From Rheinheimera oceanensis (GTDB lineage: Bacteria; Pseudomonadota; Gammaproteobacteria; Enterobacterales; Alteromonadaceae), in NCBI RefSeq assembly GCF_018831085.1, contig NZ_JAGPNM010000008.1, positions 22,144-86,143 on the forward strand: DNA of 64,000 bases. Direction: 5' to 3'. This document shows positions 9,071-17,538 of this stretch, in pieces. A program made the position numbers and the translations under genes. The notes under the pieces were generated by a model. The model was not told the origin of the DNA. It did no database searches and saw only the letters and a list, made by a program, of their open reading frames with translations. Every line of letters begins with the position of its first letter. Positions within the stretch are counted from its first letter, which is position 1.

Positions 9071-10642
9071 TCAACTGGCGAATTTGTGGTTTTGCTGCAA
9101 GCTGGTGATTAACTGCTGGCAATTGCGCCATACCAACGCATAAATAGTTAGCTGCGGGTTAGCACCCAGGCTGGTTGGCAGGATAGAACCATCGAATACC
9201 GACAGGTTGTGCAACTGATGATGCCGGCCATTTTGGTTTACCACACCTTTTGCCACGCTGGCACTCATATTACAGCCGCCCATTACATGGGCTGATACCA
9301 CAGTTTGCTTAAGCGCCTGCATTGGCAACGCCTGTATCGCGCGCTTTGCTTCACCCCAGTTGTTATACAGTTTGGCATCGTGATGTATTGGCAGTACCTG
9401 TTTAGCCCCGGCAGCAAATTGTAACTCAGCCATCGACAGTAAGGCTTCGCGCATGCCCCGCCAGAGATAATCGCTGATCGGGTAATCCAGCACCGGTTGC
9501 TGTGCTGGATCTAATTGTACCGTGCCTCCCTGGCTTTGCGGGTGAAAACCATCGCGCAGCAGCGCTATAGTGACCTGTAAATGGTTAAATTGTTGCATCA
9601 GCGCGGCATGTTGCCCGCCGGTGCCCGTTAACCTGGTGGCCATTAACACCGGGTGCAACGGTGGTACTTCCAGTTTATAACCGGCTTTATCACTGTTATC
9701 CGGCCAGACAAACTGATCAGAGTATATTGATTGCGGCGCACCGCTGTGGCCGTTAATAGCCTCTTCAAACAAAGCGCCGGAAATCACTGTCGGGTGTAAA
9801 TACGTATGCTTGCCTAAACGGCCAGACGGATTGGGCACCTTTGAGCGCAGCAATAACGCCGGTGAACCAATGGCACCAGCGGCAACAATATAATGTTTAG
9901 CTTTAATGTGAATGCGGACATCGCTGCGCGGCTGAAAATACTGATCGACCGGCACGGCGTCCAGCCCTGTGATGCTATCGCCCTGCCAGTGCAGCTGGCG
10001 TACGGAAATACGCGAAATTAACGTGGCACCAAGCGCCATCGCAGCCGGAATGGTACTTACCAGCATTGATTGTTTGGCGTTAATCGGGCAGCCCATACCG
10101 CAGTAACCTAAATTGGCACAACCATTAACGTTGCGGTTAATCACCGTGTACTGCCAGCCCAGCTTTTGGCAGCCTTGCTGCAGTTTGGCGTTATTAGCAT
10201 TGGGTGGCACTGGCCAGAGCTGAATATTCAGTCGCTGCTCTGCCATTGCAAAATGAGGGGTTAAATCGTTATCACCACTAAAATTGACACCAAATTCAGC
10301 ATGCCAATAATCTAATGTTGGCTTTGGTGTGCGAATTGATGTCGTCCAGTTCACGGTGGTAGAACCGCCGACAGTACGGCCCTGCAAAATACCAATGGCC
10401 TGATCGCGGGTTTTACGCGCAGCTCCTTCCTGATACAACTGTGGGTAAGCCCAGCGCTCTTGCATGATAAAATCATCGCGGCTGTAATAGGCGCCTTCTT
10501 CTAACAGCAGCACGTTAAAGCCAGCCTGCGCCAGTTGTTCTGCAGCAATACCACCACCGGCGCCGGAGCCGATAATAACGATATCCGCTACAAACTGCCG
10601 GTTCTGCGTAAACTGGCTGGCATCAAGATGGTGAGTCATCAT
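9071..10642 (-). CDS. GMC-family FAD dehydrogenase
   Basis: A 523-residue flavoprotein of the glucose-methanol-choline family. The ADP-binding motif GSGAGGGIAAEQLAQAGFN begins near residue 25; a Cys-rich segment, NGCANLGYCGMGCPINAKQS, is near residue 170 as in alcohol and sugar dehydrogenases of this family; the C-terminal domain has the catalytic His in SAHVMGGCNMS and the FAD-contact segment SILPTSLGANPQLTIYA. It has no signal peptide of its own. The preceding gene encodes a Tat-exported small protein, suggesting a two-subunit dehydrogenase like gluconate 2-dehydrogenase, with the small subunit carrying the large one out. The third, cytochrome c subunit of such complexes is not in the window. 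Substrate unknown. Confidence 0.87.
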   Translation of the reverse strand: MMTHHLDASQFTQNRQFVADIVIIGSGAGGGIAAEQLAQAGFNVLLLEEGAYYSRDDFIMQERWAYPQLYQEGAARKTRDQAIGILQGRTVGGSTTVNWTTSIRTPKPTLDYWHAEFGVNFSGDNDLTPHFAMAEQRLNIQLWPVPPNANNAKLQQGCQKLGWQYTVINRNVNGCANLGYCGMGCPINAKQSMLVSTIPAAMALGATLISRISVRQLHWQGDSITGLDAVPVDQYFQPRSDVRIHIKAKHYIVAAGAIGSPALLLRSKVPNPSGRLGKHTYLHPTVISGALFEEAINGHSGAPQSIYSDQFVWPDNSDKAGYKLEVPPLHPVLMATRLTGTGGQHAALMQQFNHLQVTIALLRDGFHPQSQGGTVQLDPAQQPVLDYPISDYLWRGMREALLSMAELQFAAGAKQVLPIHHDAKLYNNWGEAKRAIQALPMQALKQTVVSAHVMGGCNMSASVAKGVVNQNGRHHQLHNLSVFDGSILPTSLGANPQLTIYALVWRNCQQLITSLQQNHKFAS

Positions 10643-10675
10643 GTATTTATCTCATTAATCTGCTGCAATAGTTGC

Positions 10676-10773
10676 GACAAGGAAATTCTTACTTCGCCGC
10701 CTTCGACAGCACATCCCTGTGCTGTCTCAGCCTCCACGGCATCCCTGCCGCTGCTACGTAAGAACACCTTGTC
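10676..10773 (+). repeat. Hairpin-rich element II, copy 1
   Basis: A 98-bp non-coding unit with short terminal inverted repeats GACAAGG (10676-10682) and CCTTGTC (10767-10773). Inside are two perfect hairpins: GACAGCACA/TGTGCTGTC with loop TCCC (10705-10726), and CGGCA/TGCCG with loop TCCC (10737-10750). It lies between the Tat small-subunit gene and the GMC dehydrogenase gene, which run in the same direction. The same unit recurs at 49366-49464. Confidence 0.75.
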
Positions 10774-10799
10774 CCAACTTGTCGTGCCATCTGTCTAAC

Positions 10800-11300
10800 T
10801 TATCTAAACCTTGGCGCGGTATAAGCCAGCGCTTGCCAGTGTTCACTCTGGCCGTAGTAGGCTCCGTACAGTAGTTCGCGCAGGCCATGATAAGCCTGCT
10901 GCAATAAGCCAAGGTAGCTGTCACGCCATTGGTTTAGCAACTGCAAACGCTGGCTGATCGAAAGTTGTGCTAAGGCAGTGAGATGGCCGGTTAATGCCAG
11001 TTGCGTTACCCCGTTGGCCAGCAGGTTAAATAGCTGATGTAACTCCTGCTGCTGGCGCTGCGGCAAAAACGGCATAAAGTCAGAAATAGCGGTTTTAGTA
11101 CGGCTAAGTTCAATACTGGCTAAGGTCGCTTCCTGTGGCAAAGCACCGTACAATAACGCAGGTAACAAAGCAGACAGTACCAGATCGCGGTTATCATTAT
11201 GATGCTGCTGCAGGCTGCGCTGCCAACTTATGCTACCGATGCCTAAGCTGGCTGCAGTACCTAAGGCTATGCCAGATAAAATAAATTGCCGCCGATCCAT
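10800..11300 (-). CDS. Tat-exported small subunit, gluconate 2-dehydrogenase subunit 3-like
   Basis: A 166-residue protein beginning MDRRQFILSG followed by a moderately hydrophobic stretch, a twin-arginine signal. The frame can be opened further upstream (11327), but that would add residues in front of the Tat motif, so I use the ATG at 11300. The C-terminus, with GLRELLYGAYYGQSEHWQAL then TAPRFR, resembles gluconate 2-dehydrogenase subunit 3 proteins, which escort and anchor a GMC flavoprotein in the periplasm. It lies directly upstream of the GMC gene, separated by repeat element II. Partnership is inference from family and position. Confidence 0.7.
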   Translation of the reverse strand: MDRRQFILSGIALGTAASLGIGSISWQRSLQQHHNDNRDLVLSALLPALLYGALPQEATLASIELSRTKTAISDFMPFLPQRQQQELHQLFNLLANGVTQLALTGHLTALAQLSISQRLQLLNQWRDSYLGLLQQAYHGLRELLYGAYYGQSEHWQALAYTAPRFR

Positions 11301-11352
11301 AGTGCTGCGCCTGCAGTAAAAACTCACTTATTGTTTATCAGGATACGCTACT

Positions 11353-12354
11353 TTGCAAGACCAGATCAGACCAGTAAGCCCTCCACCGTTTCAGCCTGCC
11401 TGGTGGCTTAAACATGCGCATCTGCAAACCATTTTTGCCAAATATTTAAGCCCGAAACACCGGCTGAACACTGAAGCAGAAACAATACCCCTGCCAGATG
11501 GCGATGAAGTACAGCTAAACTGGCTACATAGTAAAACCGGCAGCAACAATACCCCCATAGTTATTTTACTGCACGGTTTAGCCGGTGATATTAACAGCCA
11601 TTATATTCAGGCGATGCTGGCCCAATGCAACACGCTGGACTGGACAGCGGTATTGCTGCATTTTCGTGGTTGTAACGGCAAACCCAATAAACTGCCCCGC
11701 GCTTATCATAGTGGTGATACTGCCGATGCAGCACTGGTGATAACTGAAGTCAGGCGCCGTTACCCGAACCGGCCATTGGTGGCAGTAGGTTATTCGCTGG
11801 GTGGTAATGTATTGCTGAAATACTGCGGCGAACAGGCCGGGCAAAACCCGTTATCAGCCGCCGTTGCCGTGTGCCCGCCGCTATCGCTGTCGGCCTGTGC
11901 TAAGCGCATTAATACCGGCAGCAGTAAGTTATATCAGCGTTATTTGCTGGGGCGGCTAAAACACAGTACTTTACGCAAACTGGAACAATTTGTCGATTTT
12001 CCGCTGCCGCTAACGCCGCAGCAGGTACGGCGTTTTAGCAGCATTGAGCAGTTTGATGAATACTATACCGCACCCATTCACGGCTTTTTAAATGCACAGG
12101 ATTACTACCAGAAAGCCAGCGGCAAAGCGTTTTTACGCCATATTTGCGTACCCACGCTGATTATTCATGCCAAAGATGATCCATTTCTAAGCGATGAAGT
12201 GATCCCCAAAGCAGGCGAATTAAGCCCGCATATTCACTACGAGCTAACCAGCGGCGGCGGCCATGTCGGTTTTGTTTATGGCAGCCTGTTAAAACCCAGA
12301 TTCTGGTTAAACCAGCGTATTCCACAATTTATTATTGAGCAGTTAGCCATATGA
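11353..12354 (+). CDS. yheT: YheT-type alpha/beta hydrolase
   Basis: A 333-residue alpha/beta hydrolase of the YheT (COG0429) family. The N-terminal signature [16 protein letters not shown] is characteristic. Catalytic residues: Ser in VGYSLGGN near residue 147, Asp in IHAKDDPFL near 276, His in SGGGHVGF near 304; the oxyanion segment is ILLHGLAGD. The start is a TTG with AGGA nine bases upstream; no ATG lies near the N-terminus. The last bases overlap yheU by four (ATGA), so the two are cotranslated. Related proteins hydrolyse short acyl esters; the natural substrate is unknown. Confidence 0.9.
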   Translation: MQDQIRPVSPPPFQPAWWLKHAHLQTIFAKYLSPKHRLNTEAETIPLPDGDEVQLNWLHSKTGSNNTPIVILLHGLAGDINSHYIQAMLAQCNTLDWTAVLLHFRGCNGKPNKLPRAYHSGDTADAALVITEVRRRYPNRPLVAVGYSLGGNVLLKYCGEQAGQNPLSAAVAVCPPLSLSACAKRINTGSSKLYQRYLLGRLKHSTLRKLEQFVDFPLPLTPQQVRRFSSIEQFDEYYTAPIHGFLNAQDYYQKASGKAFLRHICVPTLIIHAKDDPFLSDEVIPKAGELSPHIHYELTSGGGHVGFVYGSLLKPRFWLNQRIPQFIIEQLAI

Positions 12355-12590
12355 TTATTCCCTATACCGACATCGCTGAAGATACGCTAAATAACCTGAT
12401 CGAATACTATGTACTGCGCGAAGGCACCGATTATGGCGAGCATGAAATAACAATGGCAGAAAAAGTCGCCACGGTAAAACGCCAGCTAAAAAGTGGCGAA
12501 ACTGTGATTGTGTATTCTGAACTACATGAAAGCATTAACCTGATGCCAAAGCAGTTATTTTTGCAGCAAGAGCACAGCCAAACGTCATAA
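12351..12590 (+). CDS. yheU: YheU family small protein (UPF0270)
   Basis: A 79-residue protein of the YheU family, recognised by [20 protein letters not shown] and the following VLREGTDYG segment. It is small, acidic and cytoplasmic with no visible active site. It overlaps yheT by four bases, the same pairing as in E. coli, where both sit next to yheS; here they lie about 9 kb from yheS. Function unknown. Confidence 0.9.
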   Translation: MIIPYTDIAEDTLNNLIEYYVLREGTDYGEHEITMAEKVATVKRQLKSGETVIVYSELHESINLMPKQLFLQQEHSQTS

Positions 12591-12675
12591 TTAGGACATA
12601 AAACTGCCATAACTCTTTCATTTTTCTTGTTTATGTTAAAGGGCTAGTATTCTAACCCTTAGGAAACAAGCCATA

Positions 12676-14526
12676 ATGAAAACCCGTTATCTGTTAAGCG
12701 CACTGGCATTGGCAGTGCTTAGCGCCTGTAATTCATCTGATAACACGGAACCTGTTGTCACTGAACCTGTTGTGCAAACACCTACAACATTAAGCTTAAG
12801 TTTGTTAGGTCGCCACAGTAGTGGCGAGTATCTGGTTAGTGCCGCTGAAATTACCGCTTACGACCCAGATAGCAAACGCGCTTTTGTGGTTAATGCGCAA
12901 TCCGGTGTAGTGGATGTGCTGTACCTGACTGACCCGCAAAACCCGGTATATCTTGATAGTATCAGCGCTACAGCAATAGCAGAAAATGCCGTAGTTAACA
13001 GCGTAACGGTGCATAATGGCCTGGTGGCGCTGGCAATTGAAAGTAGCCCGAAAACAGACCGTGGTTTTGTTGCGGTATATAACGCAGCAGATCTGAGCCT
13101 GCGCGACAGTATTGAGGTAGGCGCCCTGCCGGATATGCTGACCTTTACCCCGGATGGCAACTATATACTGGTAGCCAACGAAGGCGAGCCCAGTGACGAC
13201 TATCAAATAGACCCCGAAGGCTCTGTCAGCGTAATTAATGTTGGCAACCCGGATGTGTTGTTTGCTGCCACAGCAGATTTTCGCACCTTTAATAGCAAAA
13301 AAGCTGAGCTGACAACTGCTGGCGTGCGTATTTTTGGCCCCAATGCCAGCGTAGCGCAGGATTTAGAGCCAGAATACATTACCGTGTCGGCCGACAGCAA
13401 AACGGCCTGGGTTAGCTTGCAGGAGAACAATGCTCTGGCCGTACTGGATATTGCCTCCGCGACCATTACCGATATTCTGCCACTGGGCTACAAAGATCAT
13501 GGTATTGATGGCAATGGCATTGCCGCCAGCGATACACAAAGCGAGATAAATATTGCGCGCTGGCCGGGTGTGGTGGGCATGTACCAGCCAGATACTATCG
13601 CCAGTTACACCGTAGACGGTGCTACCTATATTGTGACCGCCAATGAAGGCGACGCCCGTGCCTGGGGAGAAACCAACCCGGCATACTGGAATGGCGATGC
13701 CAGCCAGGGCTTTGTTGAAGAAATCCGCTTTAAACACCTGTTCCATAAAAGCGGTTTTGCCCGTCGTGTCGGCGAAGATATGCCGCCACAGCTTATTAAT
13801 CTGGCGGCGGGTGCTTTACTCAACCCGGAAGTATTTGCCTATTGCGGTGCAGAGCCTGGTGAACCTGGTAACTGCCGTGAAGATGATGTGCTGGGCCGCT
13901 TAACCGTGGCCTGGACCGACGGCTATCGTAAAGACGCCAACGGCAATCCGGTGCTGTTTAACAGCAACGGCGTTGAAGACGAAAACGGTGACCGCCTGAT
14001 GTACGACCAGGTATATGCCTATGGTGGCCGCTCTTTTGCTATCTGGTCTGCCGCTGGAGAACTGGTATGGGACTCAGGCGATTTCTTTGAACAGCACCTG
14101 GCAAGTAGCGAGTGCAAACTTGGCAGTGCCCGCGATATTGCCTGTGCTGACTATTTTAACTCTAACCACAGCGCCGGCAGCAGCTTTGGTAACCGCAGCG
14201 ATAACAAAGGGCCAGAACCGGAGGCTTTAGCGATTGGCAGCTTTGGTGAGAAAACCTTCGCCTTTGTTGGCTTAGAGCGCATGGGCGGCGTGATGGTATT
14301 TGATATCAGTACACCAACAGCTCCTGCTTTTGTTGATTACCTCAATACCCGTGAAGACTGGACGACAGCCAACCCCGGCACCACACTGGCGAATGCCGGT
14401 GATCTGGGGCCAGAAGGCATTACTTTTGTTAGTGCAGAAAACTCACCTAACGGTAAACCACTCCTGATTATCGGTAATGAAGTCAGCGGCACCACGGCAA
14501 TATATCAGATTGATTTAACTTACTAA
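12676..14526 (+). CDS. Choice-of-anchor I family lipoprotein
   Basis: A 616-residue exported lipoprotein. The signal ends in the lipobox LSAC with Cys 18, and the next residue is Asn, not Asp, so outer-membrane sorting is expected. The body is a beta-propeller-like repeat region of the choice-of-anchor I family: AEITAYDPDSKRAFVVNA near residue 55, repeated ITANEGD/VANEGEPSDDY motifs, and a C-terminal GPEGITFVSAENSPNGKPLL segment. Acidic Asp/Asn-rich loops suggest bound calcium or other metal. Some relatives are called alkaline phosphatases by loose similarity; no phosphatase active site is evident here. It is a single gene followed by a hairpin. Confidence 0.82.
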   Translation: MKTRYLLSALALAVLSACNSSDNTEPVVTEPVVQTPTTLSLSLLGRHSSGEYLVSAAEITAYDPDSKRAFVVNAQSGVVDVLYLTDPQNPVYLDSISATAIAENAVVNSVTVHNGLVALAIESSPKTDRGFVAVYNAADLSLRDSIEVGALPDMLTFTPDGNYILVANEGEPSDDYQIDPEGSVSVINVGNPDVLFAATADFRTFNSKKAELTTAGVRIFGPNASVAQDLEPEYITVSADSKTAWVSLQENNALAVLDIASATITDILPLGYKDHGIDGNGIAASDTQSEINIARWPGVVGMYQPDTIASYTVDGATYIVTANEGDARAWGETNPAYWNGDASQGFVEEIRFKHLFHKSGFARRVGEDMPPQLINLAAGALLNPEVFAYCGAEPGEPGNCREDDVLGRLTVAWTDGYRKDANGNPVLFNSNGVEDENGDRLMYDQVYAYGGRSFAIWSAAGELVWDSGDFFEQHLASSECKLGSARDIACADYFNSNHSAGSSFGNRSDNKGPEPEALAIGSFGEKTFAFVGLERMGGVMVFDISTPTAPAFVDYLNTREDWTTANPGTTLANAGDLGPEGITFVSAENSPNGKPLLIIGNEVSGTTAIYQIDLTY

Positions 14527-14555
14527 TATCTTGCCTGAAAAATACGTTTAAAAAC

Positions 14556-14588
14556 GGGTCACACTATCAGCGTGTGGCTCGCTTTTTT
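14556..14588 (+). terminator. Probable terminator of the lipoprotein gene
   Basis: GGGTCACAC pairs with GTGTGGCTC (two wobble or mismatched positions) across a seven-base loop, followed by GCTTTTTT. It begins 30 bases after the stop. This fits an intrinsic terminator. Confidence 0.6.
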
Positions 14589-14647
14589 GTAGCACCACCT
14601 TTATACTGCCACTGTCTTAGTAAAACGGAGTGTTGTAACCAACCTGT

Positions 14648-15670
14648 ATGAGCCTTTTAATTGCTTTTGTCGTTCTGTCAATAGCGGTATCCTTTGTCTG
14701 TTCTATCCTCGAAGCAGCCTTACTATCGATTACCCCAAGTTATATTGCCCAGCAAAAATTAACCCGGCCTAAGCTGTATGAACAGCTCAAAGTGTTAAAA
14801 GATAAGATTGACCAGCCGCTGGCAGCTATTTTAACGCTAAACACGGTAGCCCATACGGTAGGTGCTACCGGTGTAGGCGCCCAGGTTACGATAGTATTTG
14901 GTGACGGTTATCTGGGTATTGCTTCTGCGATAATGACTATTCTTATACTGGTGCTGTCAGAAATTATGCCTAAAACCATAGGCGCACGTTACTGGCCGCA
15001 ACTGACACCGATACTGCCTTTTATGCTTAACGGCATGATTACACTGTTAAAGCCATTTATCTGGCTATCAGATCAAATCATGAAGCTGTTTGGTGGTGGT
15101 CATCACGAGCATGACTTACGCCAGGAAATTAAAGCCCTGACAGTTCTCGGCCGTGAGCTAAACAAGCTGGATGAAGACGAGCAGCGCGTTATCGCCAATA
15201 TCCTTGATTTACACGATATTAAAGTGCGCGACATTATGACACCGCGTACCGTGTGTGAAACCGCCAGTCCCGATGAGCCGCTGGAAAAATTTGCTGAACG
15301 CGTAAAGGTAGGGCAATTCTCACGCTACCCGGTACTGGATAAAGACGAAGCGCCAATGGGTATCGCCTTTCGCTACGATATGCTTGACATTACCGACCAG
15401 AAAACCGTGGCCGATTTGATGAAACCGGTCAAAGTGATATCAGACAAAATGAGCGCCGAGCAGTTGATGGCTCAACTGATGCACGAGCGCCAGCATATGT
15501 GTTTAGTTTATGACGAATACGGTACCTGGCTGGGCCTGGTAACAATGGAAGATGTGATTGAAACTATTATCGGCCAGCCCATTATGGATGAAACCGACGA
15601 TATCCCTAATATGCGACGCTTTGCCAAACGCCGCTGGGAACACAAAATGAAAAACCTGTCAGAAGACTAG
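14648..15670 (+). CDS. CNNM/CBS-pair membrane protein (hemolysin-family)
   Basis: A 340-residue inner-membrane protein. The N-terminal DUF21/CNNM part (about 1-150) has three to four membrane segments and the SILEAALLSITPSYI and LSEIMPKTIGARYW motifs. Two CBS domains follow (about 200-320), beginning DIMTPRTVCETA and ending VTMEDVIETIIGQPI. It stops soon after the CBS pair and lacks the CorC/HlyC transporter-associated C-terminal domain found in longer relatives. Family members take part in magnesium or cobalt transport or resistance; the old name hemolysin is misleading. It is followed by a strong palindromic terminator. Confidence 0.87.
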   Translation: MSLLIAFVVLSIAVSFVCSILEAALLSITPSYIAQQKLTRPKLYEQLKVLKDKIDQPLAAILTLNTVAHTVGATGVGAQVTIVFGDGYLGIASAIMTILILVLSEIMPKTIGARYWPQLTPILPFMLNGMITLLKPFIWLSDQIMKLFGGGHHEHDLRQEIKALTVLGRELNKLDEDEQRVIANILDLHDIKVRDIMTPRTVCETASPDEPLEKFAERVKVGQFSRYPVLDKDEAPMGIAFRYDMLDITDQKTVADLMKPVKVISDKMSAEQLMAQLMHERQHMCLVYDEYGTWLGLVTMEDVIETIIGQPIMDETDDIPNMRRFAKRRWEHKMKNLSED

Positions 15671-15689
15671 CTATCATTTTTTCCTATAA

Positions 15690-15713
15690 AACAGGCCGCA
15701 ATTGCGGCCTGTT
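15690..15713. terminator. Bidirectional terminator, perfect 24-base palindrome
   Basis: AACAGGCCGCAA and its exact reverse complement TTGCGGCCTGTT are adjacent, with TTTTG on the right and AAAA on the left. It lies between the convergent ends of the CNNM gene (15670) and the chemoreceptor gene (15731) and can serve both. Confidence 0.85.
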
Positions 15714-15730
15714 TTGTTACTGCAAAAATG

Positions 15731-17350
15731 CTACACCTTAAACTTACTTACCAGTGTATTCAGTTCAATTGCCAGGCGCGATAGCTCTGATGCGCTCGCC
15801 GTTGTCTGGTTAGAACCGGCTGCAGTCTGGGCAGCTAAGTCGCTAATGGTTACTATGTTGCGGTCTATTTCGCGCGCTACTTTGGACTGCTCTTCTGCAG
15901 CCCCGGCGATGACATGATTCTGATCGCTGATAGCCAGAATATTTTCGGCTATCAACTCCAGCGCATCAGCAGCAGCCTTGGCAACATTCTGTGCGTTATC
16001 TGCATTACCGCTAATCAGTTGCATGGCATTTACCGCTTCTTTGGCAGATGACTGCACTTGCTGAATCATCTGCTCAATTTCGCCGGTTGACGTTTGCGTA
16101 CGATGCGCCAAACTGCGCACTTCATCGGCTACTACAGCAAAACCACGGCCGGCCTCACCGGCACGGGCGGCTTCTATGGCAGCATTGAGCGCCAGCAGGT
16201 TAGTTTGGTCAGCCACATTGCGGATAACTTCCAGTACCTGGTTAATAGATGATACTTTATCGGCCAGGGTATTAATAACGGTGGTGCTTTGACGCACATC
16301 GGCGTTCATTTTTTCAATCACGCTACGGGTTTGTACAACTTTTTGCGTGCCATCTTTAGCCAGATTAGCCGATTGCGATGAGGCTTCAGAGGTTTTCATT
16401 GCTGTGCCGGCTACTTCATCAACTGCTGAGCTCATCTCGGTAATAGCGGTTGCAGCTTGTTGTACTTCATCGTTTTGTAATTGCAGTGCTTTGGCAGATT
16501 CGTCGGTAACCACATTCAGCTCTTCTGCCGCTGACGCCAACTGGCTGGATGAACTGGCAATATGGCTGATAGCATCACGCAGCTTTTGCTGCATTTGCGC
16601 CAGTGCTGTAGCCAGTTGCGTAAGCTCGTCACTGCCTTCTACCGCAACGTGCTGGGTTAAATCACCTTCAGCAATATACTGTGCAGATACTACCGCCCGC
16701 GCCAGCGGCTGATTAATACTGCGGGAGATAAAAATGGCTATCAGCAGCGCAATTATAACGGCTATAACAATAAGCACACTAACCGCCCATACCGCAGTAT
16801 CATAGGTTGCTATAGACATAGCCCTGCCGTCATTTGCTGCTTTTTGATTCAAATCGGTGAGTTGCTGTAAAATACTGTTAATCTGGTCCGTTAATGGGTT
16901 CATCTGATCCAGCAAATCAGTTGCTGCACCCACTTCATCTTTTAAGAGTAATTCTATAGATCGTTGTTGTAACTCGTAGTATTGCTGTTTAACACTGCCA
17001 AAATCGTTGTACAGCTTGCGCTCTTCCGGTGTAAATATAAATGCCGCATAATCCTTTTCGGCTTTATTTACTGCCTCTCTTAAGTCAGTAATTGCCTGAA
17101 TAGTAGGGCCTTCCTGCTGAATATCTAACGTCAGCAATAAGCGCAGTGTTAATGCTCTGGCGCTGGTGATATTGATTTTAACATCATTTACCGCATTGAT
17201 AGACGGCATTATATTGGTTTCCAGTAAATCAGCCTGCGTACGCACAGCAGACAAACTTTGCAAACTAAATAAGCCTGTTGCCGCCAGCAACAGTGCCAGC
17301 GCACCGAAAGCTACCAGCAGCCGTTTCTGGATCGAAATTGTTCTTAACAT
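15731..17350 (-). CDS. Methyl-accepting chemotaxis protein
   Basis: A 539-residue transmembrane receptor. First membrane span about 11-29, a periplasmic four-helix-bundle domain (about 35-185), second span about 190-212, HAMP domain (about 213-265), then the long cytoplasmic coiled coil. The signalling hairpin tip contains [20 protein letters not shown] near residue 370, the universally conserved receptor element that binds CheA and CheW. The C-terminus ends LVSKFKV without the pentapeptide that tethers CheR. It is a single gene, far from the che operon at 38.8-47.5 kb. Ligand unknown. Confidence 0.92.
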   Translation of the reverse strand: MLRTISIQKRLLVAFGALALLLAATGLFSLQSLSAVRTQADLLETNIMPSINAVNDVKINITSARALTLRLLLTLDIQQEGPTIQAITDLREAVNKAEKDYAAFIFTPEERKLYNDFGSVKQQYYELQQRSIELLLKDEVGAATDLLDQMNPLTDQINSILQQLTDLNQKAANDGRAMSIATYDTAVWAVSVLIVIAVIIALLIAIFISRSINQPLARAVVSAQYIAEGDLTQHVAVEGSDELTQLATALAQMQQKLRDAISHIASSSSQLASAAEELNVVTDESAKALQLQNDEVQQAATAITEMSSAVDEVAGTAMKTSEASSQSANLAKDGTQKVVQTRSVIEKMNADVRQSTTVINTLADKVSSINQVLEVIRNVADQTNLLALNAAIEAARAGEAGRGFAVVADEVRSLAHRTQTSTGEIEQMIQQVQSSAKEAVNAMQLISGNADNAQNVAKAAADALELIAENILAISDQNHVIAGAAEEQSKVAREIDRNIVTISDLAAQTAAGSNQTTASASELSRLAIELNTLVSKFKV

Positions 17351-17501
17351 CGGTTACCTCTGTTGCCACATTATGATGCACTGCAAATAGGGCTTACTTA
17401 CTAGTTACCCTAGCAAATCTAATTCTAAACTACTAATGATAATACTGTTGCACATAGTAGCAGGATATTTGCGACAACAGCATAAGCGGAAGTATAAAAA
17501 A

Positions 17502-17519
17502 AGGCCGCATAAGCGGCCT
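17502..17519 (-). terminator. pckA terminator
   Basis: AGGCCGC/GCGGCCT forms a seven-base GC-rich stem with a four-base loop. Read on the minus strand it is followed by a run of seven T, 20 bases after the pckA stop: a clear intrinsic terminator. Confidence 0.88.
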
Positions 17520-17538
17520 GATAGAAATTTATGAAAAA

